The notes under the pieces are model-generated. The model was not told the DNA's origin. It ran no database searches and saw nothing but the letters and a program-made list of their open reading frames with translations. DNA of 64,000 nt from Cerioporus squamosus. Lineage: Eukaryota > Basidiomycota > Agaricomycetes > Polyporales > Polyporaceae. This document shows positions 1-11,087 of the stretch, one piece after another (the first letter of the stretch is position 1; the number at the start of each line of letters is the position of its first letter). Both the position numbers and the translations under genes were made by a program. The stretch spans positions 176,059 to 240,058 of the forward strand of contig JABYQS010000044.1 of the NCBI GenBank assembly GCA_022592435.1. The letters run 5' to 3'.

Positions 1-45
1 CCGACCACTCACATCGGCGTGCAATCATGCTGCGCTTGCGGCTAG

Positions 46-2396
46 CTAGTCTTCCGCCGCCTGCTGAGCCTCCGCAAGCCCTCTGGTCTCTCCTGACGCC
101 ACCGCTGGCAGGGCGCTCGCGATCCCCGCAGGCTCCCCCTTGCCCTCCGCGATTTCCACACTCGTCACTCGCTCGGGCGGACTCACGACGTCCGCCGCCT
201 CCGAGCACCACTCCATCGACACCGACACATCGATGAGCTTGGCGCCAATCCCGACGGGAAAGTCAAGCTCCTTCCGCGTCAGGACGAATGTCGCACTCTC
301 GTTGCCCGGGCCCCTCGGGTGGTGCATGTGGAAGGTAGGGATGAACCAGAACCATCCCATAAACACCTAGCGACCGCACAGCAGAGTCCCACGGGGACAG
401 GCGCAGTTGCGGCGCGGCGACACGGCTTCTCGGTCAGCGAACTGCGATCCACACCATCCCGCCGTCAAGAGCACTCACCTGACCAAAGTAGAGTTTCACC
501 CGCACTTCTCGGTGGGCGTCGAGCACGACGCCACCATCAGTCTTGAGCGTTTGCGTGACGTCGTAGAGAGATGTGTCTTCCCCTTCTGCGATGTCGCCAG
601 CCTTAGACCCGGTATGGTCGTTTTGCGTCTTCCCACCGGCCTCGATATTCTCGCGGATGCTGTCCCACTTGTTGCCCGTCAATGGACGTAGCAACAAGGT
701 CTCGACTTTCCCGTCCTGCCAATCGCAATGTCAATGCCTGCTCGCTGTCCAAAGGAACGGGGTCGCTGCAGCGTGTAATCAAGACTCACCTCCTCGGAGG
801 TCTCCTTCCGGATGTCCTCGTCCTTCAGCGGGGCCATGCGCGCGAAGCTCCTAACCATCTTCTTGCCGTCCCACCGCCCGTCCTTGAACAGGTCCGCGAT
901 GGCCTCGCCCTCCATCTCATCCCCACCTTTGCGCCGCACGCCCATCGCCCCGCTCTCGTCGCGTGTCTGCCGCTCCCACCGCTCAAGCGTCTGCACAAAG
1001 TCGTCGTCGTACCGCGCCAGCGAGGCCCACACCTGGCTCGCGCCCCGCGCGGACTTGGTCTCAATCGTCTTCTTGCCCGCGCTGTCCAGCAGCGCGTTCG
1101 CGGCGCGCACGAGGTTCCCCTTCAGCCCGGAGAGCTCCTTCATGCGCACCTGGATCTGCGTGAGCCGGACCTTCGGCGACGGCCGCGCCAGCACCTTCGG
1201 GTCGACGGACCAGAAGTCGGGCGGGGCCTGGTTTGCGAGAAGCAGCGACCAGTAGTACAGCCAGCGGCGCTGGCTCGGGATGCTGACGCCCTGCTTGAGC
1301 TTCTCCGAGGGCGACGACGGACGCTTCATCCTGCGGGACGTGTGCAGCTCGAGGACGTGGCTGAGGCTGTTGGCCATGTCTTTCCTGTCCTTGGACTCGG
1401 CGGTAGCAGATGGGGCGGCGGAGCCGTCTTTCTCGTTCCCGTTTCCATTCCCGTCCGCCAGCTCGAGCTTGACGGGGTCCTCGCTCGACTGCTCGGTGGC
1501 CCCGATGACCTCTGCCGCCGCCTCGTCGACGGGCATCGCGTTCATGACCTGCTCCGCGCGGCTCTTGGCCTTCTCCTTCTCTGTCAGGCTGCGCCGAGGG
1601 GCTGTCGGCGCGACGTCGAGCGTGAGGAGGTAGGCGCAGGCCATCGTGCCGGATCTTCCCTTGCCAGCTGCGGAGGTTGTCAGTGTAAATCAGATAAGCA
1701 TAGGCCGAGATGGTTTTTACCTTTACAGTGGAGGACGGCCACACGTTCTGGGGAGCCATCAAGCCACAGACGCATCTCTCGCGCTATCAGAGGGAGGATC
1801 GCGAGGGGAGGTGCACTGGAAGGATGAAGTATCAGCGTGCCGTTCATCGCAGTCTGTCCGTCATGTGTTGAATGGCATAGTTCGGGATGAACCTGGAAGA
1901 CGGTGCACGCTCGAGCCAGATCTCTGACTTATCACGATGTGCGCCGTCAGCTCAAGTCGAAGATGTGGCGTCGCCATCTCTCAACGTCGCCATCGCAAGT
2001 ATGGTGGATAGTTGGACACCTACTGATGGTCCGGGAAGGGTATCTGCTGACTCTGCCATCAAAAACGCTCGCTGGGTACGAGTTCTCCTTGACAGGGCAG
2101 AAGTTGAACACCCAGTAGTTCTTGCCATGGTAGTGTTCGAGGAACTTCTTCGCGTCTTCTCTGCGGTTGCGATAGAGGCCCTCGATGCCGCTCGCAGGGT
2201 ATCCCATAACTATGACCTGGTCTGTGATGTATGCAAGATCTGTGTATGGAGGCCAAGAGGTCAGTACTCAGTACTTGAGTTCTTCCTGCGCCACCGCGTT
2301 GAGCTCACTTATAGACTGACCTAGCTCGACATCGAGTTCGCTGTCTTTATGGCGCGCCTTCTTCCCAGAAACAAGCCGTCGTACGTAGTCTGTCAT
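46..2396 (-). CDS. PTEN: PTEN-type phosphoinositide 3-phosphatase (phosphatase + C2), one apparent frame break
   Basis: Likely removes the 3-phosphate from PI(3,4,5)P3 at the membrane and so antagonises PI3-kinase signalling. The start at 2396 gives MTDYVRRLVSGKKARHKDSE, which resembles the family N-terminus. A first intron leads to AYITDQVIVMGYP and FLEHYHGKNYWVFNF. The active-site loop HCKAGKGRSGT is assembled across an intron near 1670-1720, with the Cys and Arg of the CX5R motif both present. The segment from RRWLYYWSLLL onward is the C2-like half, and it ends in an acidic, Ala-rich tail. An intron of about 200 nt precedes HAPPLAILPLIAREMR. Just before it the frame breaks at the GGG run 2038-2040: the expected RYPFPDHH appears only if one base is added. 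It is either a sequence error or a null allele. Family assignment is firm; the exact C-terminal exon joins are inferred. Confidence 0.9.
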
Positions 2397-3639
2397 CCTG
2401 CGTGAGTGTCCAAACGATGTATGAACGATGTGTTGCAGCCGCCGTAATACTCACTGTGGCTGTCCGATGAGGTCATCGCTGCTCAACTCCATCCGGCGTC
2501 TACGGATAGAAACACAATCAAGTCATGAATTTGAAGTTCGTGTAGCAAGCTTCCTCTGTCCAACAACACTGAAGACTCTCTTCACCTTGACATATGGTTA
2601 CTTATACTGTGCCATGCCTCGAAGTCTGCGAGGCGACAGGCACCCGTCGGAGGGATTCTGTTGTAACTTGAAGTACTTAGTAGCCTTACTTTAGGCACGG
2701 AGGAGGTAGTAGTAAGTATCTTGTGCAGGATATCGTTGCACACGGACATTGAATATCCTGCGGTTTCCAGAGTCCGGACAACCAGCAGTGTCAAACGTCA
2801 AATCATTTCAAGGCATCATATAGCAGTTCCGGACCCCGGACCGTAACCTCCGGCAAGTTTGGCCAGCGGAGATTTGGCCAGGTTGTCGCTTCGTCCTCCT
2901 TCACCAACTCTGCTGAGCTCCCTCCAATATCGCTTGGGCTGCCATGATCCTTGTATGCTTGCAGCCGCTTGAAAGCTTTGTGAGTACATGTACATCCAGT
3001 AGCGGCGCAGGTGAGTGCCAGTCTAACACAACTGCCTGGCGGTGCGTTGAGTGCCAGTGGTTTGCACTCGAAGTCGCTGTGTGCAGCGAAGTAATCAACA
3101 CCACCGCGATAAATGTGGGGCGACCTTCTGCATTGTCAGCAACCGTCAGCAGGATCCCTATATGACCAACCCAGAAGACATCTCATCAGACATTGTGTTG
3201 CTCAGCATCCATCCGAGCCATGGGTCCGACTTCGCATGATGTCGAGACCGTCAGGGCATGTTGCCGACAGCGACAGCTGTGTGTCAGCCGATGGACGGTC
3301 CCACTGTCGTGAGAAGTAATCTGGTTTGGTGTGGACTAGATGAACGGCAAAGGGCTCAGGCTCCCGACAACACACCCGTCCCCGACGGCATCGCACCCGC
3401 CCCTACACTACTCTCCCTGACTTCTCTACTCGTGGAAGCCGTATCTAGCTCACCTTGGCTACCATGTTCGCAAGGCGGCGAGTTTCCCCAGTGCAACAGA
3501 TCCTTCCATAGCGCTAATCGAACTTGTATAACTTAGCCTCACTCCTGCTGGGTGGCAGCCAAGCACTACCGACAGTAGCCAGCCCCACTCGCAGACATAA
3601 CGGAACCCAGAAACCATCGAAGTCCTCTCGACGATTACA
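2397..3639. other. Divergent intergenic region between PTEN and FMO1
   Basis: No convincing coding sequence. Open frames here are short and show no family motif. It must hold the promoters of the divergent PTEN and FMO1 genes. The only element I can point to is the TATA/AGCCTCA core of FMO1, listed separately. Confidence 0.6.
3527..3543 (+). promoter_or_regulatory. FMO1 core promoter (TATA + AGCCTCA)
   Basis: TATAACTTAGCCTCACT lies 113 bp before the FMO1 start codon. The same TATA-like box followed by AGCCTCA or a close variant sits at nearly the same distance in front of FMO2, FMO3 and FMO4. Confidence 0.5.
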
Positions 3640-5858
3640 ATGGCGAACACGGCACAGACAGCTCCTGTCCTCATCGTACGTATCATGGATGCATATTGCA
3701 TGTCCGGACGGTACGCTCACTGTCACTCGTCCTTAGATTGGGGCGGGACCTTCAGGACTGGTCGCTGCGTTGGCACTGATACAGAACGGTATCCCGATAC
3801 GCATCATCGACAAGGCGCAAGACTTCCACAAGGCCTCTCGAGGAGGCGGACTGCATGTATGCGTTCGAACATGCCATCCAAGCCAGTGACGAGATCTGTT
3901 GAACTCGTATCATTACAGCCTAGAACTGTGGAGTTCTACCGTTTCCTAGGAGTCGCGCAGGACGCAAAGCGCCTCAGTCGCCCCCTGGCGCCCATACAGA
4001 TGTACAAGCTGCCCGGAGGTACTGAGGTCGTCGCGCAGTGGAAGCTATTCGAAGATATGAAGTTAACTCCCGATCGCCCTGAGGTAAATTGGCTGCTTCT
4101 CTTTCCGGGTGCATCTGGTTGATGACCCCTACTATCTAGGACACTATCACTGTGAGCCAATACCTCAGCGAGGGAATCTTCCGCGACCATTTGTCGAATT
4201 ACGGCGTGCATGTCGAACTTGCCACGGAGCCGGTTTCCATAGAGCAGGACACGTCGGGGGTCACTGTATCCCTCAAGCACGCCGGCGTCGATGAACTCGA
4301 GACCGCTCGAGTTGCCTATGTCATTGGCGCGGATGGCGCGAGAGGTAAGTGCAAGCTTGCGGTCATCGGGGACGGGATGCTTATGGCTCCACGTAGGCTT
4401 CACTCGGAAGGCAATCGGCGCAACCTTCGAGGGCGAAACCAAGGAGGCAGATGGCCAAGCTTGGTCTGACGTCGTAGTCGAAGGAGTCTCGCAAGACGTC
4501 AGTATCCTACAGTACTGTGCTCTGATGTGATCCGCTGACCTTCGAGCATCCAGTTCTGGCACATTTGGAACGAGACTGGGAAGTTCTCGTAAGTGGCGAG
4601 ACGATCAATCCTCTCCATACAAGCTCACGCGTGTCCGTAACAGTATCTCCATGCGCCCGAAGGCGGAGCCCGGGGCGTTTCATCTGGGGATCATGGGTCA
4701 GAACTTCGATCCCGCCGACCTGGCGACGGATCAGTCCAAGTTCTGCGACTTCTTCTACAAGCATACCGGACGGACGGACATCGTGTTCAAGAGCTTCACC
4801 TCGTTGACGTATTGGAAGTCAGTTTGGTCTGTTCCATCGTGATGATCGCAGTGTTTGATTCACGTCTCGCCAACAGGCCCAAGATGCGGATGGTCAGTGA
4901 ATTGTCTAAAGGCCGTGTCTTCCTCTGCGGAGGTACGCATCATGAGGAGGTCTGATGACTATGACGCTGAGCAGAATCAACAGATGCCGCCCACGTTCAC
5001 TCCCCGACAGGCGGACAAGGACTCAACACGAGCGTCGGGGACGCGGTAAGTCTGCATTCCCACTATATCTACGGATTGTATCTGACGAGATTCCGACCAC
5101 AGTTCAACCTGGGGTGGAAGGTCGCACTTGTGCACCAGGGCCTCGCTTCCCCCGAGCTGCTCGCCACATACCAGGCCGAACGGATTCCCGTGATCGCGCA
5201 GATGCTCGCGCTCACCTCCAATCTCTACACCCGTCTCGTTCACAGGAAGCCAGAGGACTCCGCGAAGGCTGCGTCCCCCACGTCTGCGAGCTCCGCTAAG
5301 GATGCGAGCGACTTCCTCAGGTGGCGTCATCACGCTCTGCGCCAACTGGACGTCAATTACCGCTGGAGCCCAATCGTCTTCGACGCGCGTGGATTCAACG
5401 GCTTGGACGAGCAAGCGTTGAAGGCGCACGCGTACGAAGGATACCCGGGGGAGCCTGTGCGCGCCGGTGACCGCGCTCCCGAGGCCCCCGGTCTGGTCGA
5501 CGCCGCAGGCAACGAGACCTCGCTTTTCGACAACTTCAAGCCGAACAAGCACACCCTCCTGCTCTTCTCCCCAGAGCATGCTGGATCCAAGGTAGAGGAA
5601 CTCGTGGCGACCGCACGGGCTTCGCCTCTCGGCAGTGCCACCCACTGGCAGACGCTAGTCCTTGGCCTCCAAGGTGTCCCGGCGGCCGTCGAGGGTGCAA
5701 CCGTGTACCATGACAAGGAAGGTTACGCTCACAAGGCCTATGGTATCGACGGGGAGACGCTTTCTGCTGTTGTCGTGCGGCCGGATGGCTACATTGGTGC
5801 GTTCGTTAACGACGTCGATGGTCTCCAGACGTACATTTCCCGGATTGTGCCAGTGTGA
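3640..5858 (+). CDS. FAD-dependent aromatic monooxygenase FMO1 (phenol hydroxylase family)
   Basis: Ten exons give about 569 residues, normal for a fungal phenol 2-monooxygenase/pentachlorophenol monooxygenase-like protein. Such enzymes hydroxylate an aromatic ring using O2 and NAD(P)H. Visible motifs are IGAGPSG (FAD-binding GxGxxG, about residue 13), GADGARG (the DG motif) and GDAAHVHSPTGGQGLNTS (the GD motif binding the FAD ribityl chain). The C-terminal part, from about residue 400, matches the thioredoxin-like domain of this family and ends LQTYISRIVPV. The first intron follows the twelfth codon (PVLI), as in all four paralogues. All exon joins keep the frame, so this copy looks intact. 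It is the most diverged copy at protein level, for example LYTRLVHRKPEDS where the others have LYTHITK-like sequence. Substrate unknown. Confidence 0.92.
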
Positions 5859-6330
5859 GCTCTGGTGGATCCGTGTGATGTTGCACTGTACTAGTACTAG
5901 ATCAAATAGTGAAGGATCATATCGATGCAGCACGTCCATTCGCCCATTCACTTACGGATCCGGAATGAGGATACATACTCAAACATGGAAATACATAGCT
6001 CACGGTGAGTTGGACGGTTCGGCCGCCTTGCCTCGAATTGCCGCGCTGGGCCGCCAAGAAGTTGCGAAGTCGCGAAGTCAGTAGTGGTTCGGTGCCGAAC
6101 CCCCTCGAGCGTCTGAAGCTAACTTGTACCCAAATTGATCGACAGGGTATGATAGTGACGATTGACCTCGACCCCGCCCTTCGTCTGTGCCAGGCAAGAA
6201 GGGTTAGTTCTGCCATAAATTCTGCTCCTGTCTCTCAGACTCTTAACGCAGATGACCACTAGCCTAGGCTACTAAACTCGTCGTGCGCAAATCATCCAAC
6301 ACACCGACTCGGACCCACCACTGCGACAAA

Positions 6331-7780
6331 ATGACCGTCGAGCTTAACTACGGGGACCTCTCGATCTTCCCAGCAACGTCGGAGCAGGTCCAAGTATCGC
6401 GCAGCCGATACGCAGCCCAGTGGTCGATCGGGCGGTCCCTCGAAGCATATCTCCAACGCGACGTGGTGCTGGATGCGGAAGAGCATGCCGCGAACGGCAA
6501 GCTCACAACCTGGTGCGTGCAGACGAAGCACGGAGCGTCCACGCGCGCACATCCTTCTCGCGAAGTTCTTCAGATTGATGAGCTGACAATCGTGCGTGTT
6601 ACAGGGTATTGGCCCCCAGGAACCGCCCTACCACTTTGGATTTCTTGTGCTCCTGCGAGACGTACGTCGCGCCTGTGTGGCTGCCACGTCGAACACTTAC
6701 CGTCTACTTCATCAGCTTCCGTCGTGCTGCACTCGTCGCGCGACCGCGACCTTCTGCAACTTCGGGTCACGGCGATGTCTCCGAGTCCGAAACCCAAGTC
6801 GAGGAGGTGACGGCGTACGCGATCACGTCAGTATTCACATCTCCAAAACACCGCAAGAAGGGCTATGGTCGGCATATGTTGCGCCTCCTACACTGGGTTC
6901 TCGCGCCCCGCTCTGCGCTCCCGTCCACCTTCCCGCCGGAATGGGGCACGCCTCCGGACATCGAGATGCTCAAGTCCTCGGGGTCGCCAACGCCCAGTTC
7001 TCCGTTCTCTATAGCGACGTGGGGCGTGACTTCTACCGCTCATGTGGGACCGATCCGACATCGCGCGACGGCTGGGTCGTCTCGGGCGCACAGGCGACGT
7101 CCTGGAATCTCGACGCCTCCGACTCGGACGTGGTTGCGGCGAAGAAGCCAGGCGCCAGGGTAGTCAGGCTCTCTGAATCCGACGTGGCGGCGCTCTACGA
7201 GCACGATGCACGCTGGGTCAAGGAGGATCTCGTCCGCTACGCCCGACCAGGCCGCACGCAGTTCACTTTCCTCCCCAATAAGGGGGTGGGGTTGTTCGTC
7301 GTCCGACGAACTATGGACTTCACGCCTGATTTACAGCCGGTCCTTCCCAGCGAGCAGTGGGGTGCCGCCATTCTCCCCGACGGGGCGCAGACCCTTACCG
7401 ATGCGCTGGCCCAGCCTTCCCCTCTGTCGTTTGTGACATGGACCCTAGACTTGAAGACGTCTCCCCGAACGTTGGTCGTGTCGCGCTTGCGTGCGGACGA
7501 GGACACACTGCCCGTGTTGTTGGATGAGCTGCTCGCTGCTGCGCGCGACGAGAAGGTGGAGAAGGTAGAGTTCTGGTATATGCGGCCTGAGCTGCGTGAG
7601 CTCGCAGAGTCGATGGGGTGGAAGACGGAGGAGCGGGTAGAGCATCTGTCCGCGGTGAAGTGGTATGGGCATGAGAGGGACGACGAGCTCGAGTGGTTGT
7701 ACAACGAGAAGTAGGTCCAGTCCTTGACGCAAAAGCGAGTTTCAGGCTAACTGATTACACCCAGGTTCTGCTGGTGTTGA
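6331..7780 (+). CDS. LYC1: LYC1-like GNAT acetyltransferase, copy a, with frame break
   Basis: Related to Yarrowia LYC1, a lysine N6-acetyltransferase of lysine breakdown; the substrate here may differ. Exons are 6331-6512, 6605-6661, 6716-7710 and a tiny last exon 7765-7780. The acetyl-CoA loop is visible in SPKHRKKGYGRHML. The C-terminal half (GWVVSGAQATSWNLDAS onward) is the LYC1-family C-terminal domain. The apparent stop just after NEK is probably removed by an intron whose last exon adds FCWC, because copy b conserves the same exon. The frame breaks at about 6976: copy b reads AAGTCCCTCGGGG where this copy has AAGTCCTCGGGG, one C fewer. This is either a pseudogene or an assembly error. 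It lies about 470 bp after FMO1 on the same strand. Confidence 0.85.
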
Positions 7781-8030
7781 AGCGAAGATGACATGGAAGC
7801 ATAAGTGTACAACACTGTAGTGATACATTGACATTAGATCGGATGCTACTACTTCGGAGACCTACAAGCACAAACCGGACACTAGATGGCCTAAGCTAAG
7901 GATCAGAGAGCAACAAATAGCCTGCACTGCGAAAGGAGTGACAGTACGAACGGAGGGACAACGAGCGATGCCCAAATTCAGCGAGGGTGTGGTAGATTAG
8001 CATAGTCTGCGACGATGTGAATGGGTGCGC

Positions 8031-10228
8031 TCAGAACTGTCGAGGTACGAATCCCTTTCCGGTTGCCCAGAGGGCCTTCTCGATGACCTTCATGCTCGCC
8101 AGGACCTTCTCCTCCTCGAAGCGTCGGCCGACAACCTGCACGGCGAGCGGCATACCATGCATAGAGTGCGCATCATAAAGGTCATGCACGGCCCGAGCAA
8201 CGTCGTTCATTCCTCGATACTTGGCCGCTTCACGGAAGTCCGGATCATAGCTGTCGCGCGCTCTGTCGACATAGCCAACCGGGAGGACGCCAGCGGTGTA
8301 GTCGAGCTATTCGAACGTCCGGTGAATTAGCACAGAACCGCGCCTTGCCCCGAGAGAAGTTGACGCACGACGTTATACAAGAAGGCGTAGTTCGCGGAGA
8401 CGAGCGTCGCCCTGTCACTGGCCTTCGGATCCGTCGGTACCGCGGGCAGAGCATGCGGGACGGTGAGCACGAAGTCCAAACCGTCATGTTTCCATGCTTC
8501 ATGCCACGCCGCCTTGTACGCTTCTCGCTCGACGACGAGCTTGCGCTCCTCCAGTGCGCTCTTCGGATGGAACACTTTTAGCAGGCTAGCCCATCCATCG
8601 TTGCGACCTCTTGGGCGCGATAGCCAGCGGAGCAGCTGCGCTTGGAACTTCTTCAGCCAGAGCGGGAGACGGAGGATGTTTCGGACCGTGCGGAGTGCGG
8701 GAGAGATGTGCTCGCCGGCACGAAGGGGGCCCATAACCGAAGCCGCTGGCGTCGGACATGAGCCGATCGGCCGGGGAACGTCAAACAACCGCGGTGCGCA
8801 CCTCCTTCCGAGAACATGAGCTGGTACCCGATCTTCAGCCCTTCCAATGGACTGGGAGGGTAGCTGTCCGATTGCGGTTCAGTACCGCGATTGTGGAAGC
8901 GTGCAATGTCAACACCCACAAGGGAACGACCTCGTGACCCTGCTTCGCCAAGGCGCTGGCTACTTCGAGTAGTGCGCGGGTATTAGCCGGCGTCGGGGGT
9001 ACGACGCCTGTCGTTGCACGGCACGGTCAGCGGCTGCAAGCATGCGTGGTTTGCGTCGCGCTCACCGTCGTCCATAATGAGACCAAACTTGAGCCGTTGC
9101 CCGCTTGACACGAAGTCGGCGGACTTCCACGGGAGAGGGACGCACTAACCCCGAGAAGCGTTAGCAAGGAACACGCCGTGCACCAGAAGAGACTGACAGT
9201 GTGGTCATATTCCCACGGCTTCATCTCCACTACTCGCTTCCAAAATTCTTCGAGATCGTCGAGCGTCCGCGCGATGGGCGCAGTGATGGTGGGGACAGCT
9301 TCCAGCCCTGGCAGGCAGGAGATGCTCCCGTGACTGGGAAACCGGCCATGCGACCCCTTGACAGAGTACAGCCCGCAGTAGGCAGCGGGATAGCGTGTGC
9401 TACCCCCTAGGTCGGTGCCCACCTCGACCATGCTGCCCTGGGAGGCCACGAGCGCACCGCCGCCGCCGTCGATGCGCCCGGGGAGAATGCGGCGTTGTAC
9501 GGGTTCGTTGTTGTGCCAAAAATATCGGAGCTAACCTCAAAGGAGAGACAACCTGTGGTACGACCAAGCTCAGCACAGTATCTACGCGCCGGTCGGAGAG
9601 AGTGCACGGACCTGTTGGCAGTGTCGTCTTAGCGTACACGAGGCCGCCAGCGTCCCGCAGAAGACGCACGATCGGGGCAGATTGGACCGCAGGGTGCCCG
9701 ACACGAGATGAGTAGCCCCCGGTGGTGTCGTGTCCCGCGACGTCGATGCAGTCCTTGATGCTGACCGGGACGCCATGGAGTGGCCTGTGTGACGACAAAG
9801 GAGCAGCAGCGCTACGCTCGGCCTCTTCGAAGAAGACGTCGGCTAAGCAGTTGGTAGCCTCATGCGCTGCGACACAGCGTTTGCCGTAAGCCTGAAGGAC
9901 GCGTGTGGGTGCAAGCGAGCCGTCTTCGCAGGCGTCCACGATCTGCGAAAGCGAGAGAGCGAGAATCTTCCCGTCCGCCTCGGCAGAAGGAGAGTAGTAG
10001 ACAGCAGGAAGGGTGGAGAGCTTTGCACGGAGCTCCTCCTGCTTTCTGAGGCTGTCATAGAGCGGGCGTCAGCAAGCGTCTGAGAAGGTGATGGGACAGC
10101 TGTGAGACCGAAGACCCATATCCCGCGCCAGGACTTGAGTCTGGGGTCTCGCATGCGTACCTCGCGCTTTGGGCACGAGGAAAGAGGACTCACCAGTCTC
10201 GGCGGTGGGCGGAAAAGAAGGAGAACAT
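8031..10228 (-). CDS. Amidase signature family hydrolase (FAAH-like), with frame break
   Basis: Hydrolyses a carboxamide or fatty-acid amide through a Ser-cisSer-Lys triad. Seen: HGVPVSIKDCIDVAGHDT (catalytic Lys), then GTDLGGSTRYPAAYCGLY with the GGS nucleophile segment and SHGRFP after it. The C-terminus has DYTAGVLPVGYVDRARDSY and HGMPLAVQVVGRRF. The start at 10228 (MFSFFSAHRRD) is inferred; the first introns are less certain than the rest. The glycine-rich amidase signature is broken at about 9466-9472: ASTGG continues into GGALVASQGS only if one G is added to a GG run. It is transcribed away from the hydantoinase-like gene. I cannot tell the natural amide substrate. Confidence 0.85.
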
Positions 10229-11087
10229 GCCCGGCAACGCCGCACGTGTTACGACGGGTGAGAGGAGGAGGCAGTCAGGATGGGTCGAGGAGGGCGGGTG
10301 TCATGAGAGCTGGCCGCGGAGGCTATAGGTTATGAACACGGGGGATTGACGCCAGCTCATGGACATCCGTCCCAGGCCTTCTCGGCCTAATCGCAGCTTC
10401 CCAGCCTATTCTCCTCGCCCATGCCACATCGGGAACCGCCCCTCGCTCCTGTCTTCGGCGGCGTTGATGGACGTCTCGGTCAAGACAGTTCCCTGCTGCA
10501 GCCCATGTCCGGCGCCCTCAATCTATCCACCACCCATTTCCCGCTAAGCACTTATCGTAAATAAAACCGGTTACTTGCCGGCACAGGCCGGCACCGAGCA
10601 TGCAACCTTATAAGGCGCCCGTGACGTCGATCTTCTCCCCATTCCTCCGTCCTAAACTTGTTTGTTTTCATGCAATTATCCATCGTCTGAACATCGACAT
10701 GTCATCTAGCCACTCCTCGTGTCAGGATAACTCATGATGCATGATGGCTGGCACGGGAAGTCATAAGTACCCAGGCAAGAGCGAGCAACATGACGGGCTC
10801 CCGAACCAGTCCTGGTTAGTCGGCCGCCGACTCTTCGGGGAGCACGTTCTGCGTAGCGAGAATCTCGCGATATCAACAGCGGAGGGGGCACTTCCGGTAA
10901 GCATGGGTGTAGGTCTCTGATTCGACTCGTCCTTGACTCGGAGATAGGCTCAACAATACGATGGAGACCGATGAGGTCGCGGGAATACGCCTTATCGGAC
11001 CCGTGATTCACTTAAGTGTGTGGACAGCCCACGAGCGCAGGATCTCCGCTGCGCTCGCCATCTGCATTGAACTAACAGCTTCCAAGG
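10229..11087. other. Divergent promoter region, amidase / hydantoinase-DUF917
   Basis: A non-coding gap of about 860 bp between two divergent genes. It holds a palindrome at 10576-10593, a TTATAAG box at 10608-10614 pointing towards the plus-strand gene, and an A/T-rich TAAATAAAA stretch just before the palindrome that could serve the minus strand. Confidence 0.55.
10576..10593. promoter_or_regulatory. Perfect 7-bp inverted repeat, candidate operator
   Basis: TGCCGGC-ACAG-GCCGGCA is a perfect inverted repeat containing CCGG half sites. Binuclear zinc (Zn2Cys6) regulators of fungal catabolic genes often bind CGG/CCG pairs. The position between two divergent genes suits a shared operator, but the role is inferred. 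Confidence 0.4.

Noticed and set aside
682..1827. Long plus-strand open frame opposite PTEN
   Set aside because: Antisense to a well-supported gene, Arg/Leu/Pro-biased, no domain; a shadow of GC-rich coding DNA.
1990..2100. A 20-nt or 47-nt intron to repair the PTEN frame
   Set aside because: 20 nt is too short to splice, and the 47-nt choice removes residues conserved in PTEN proteins.
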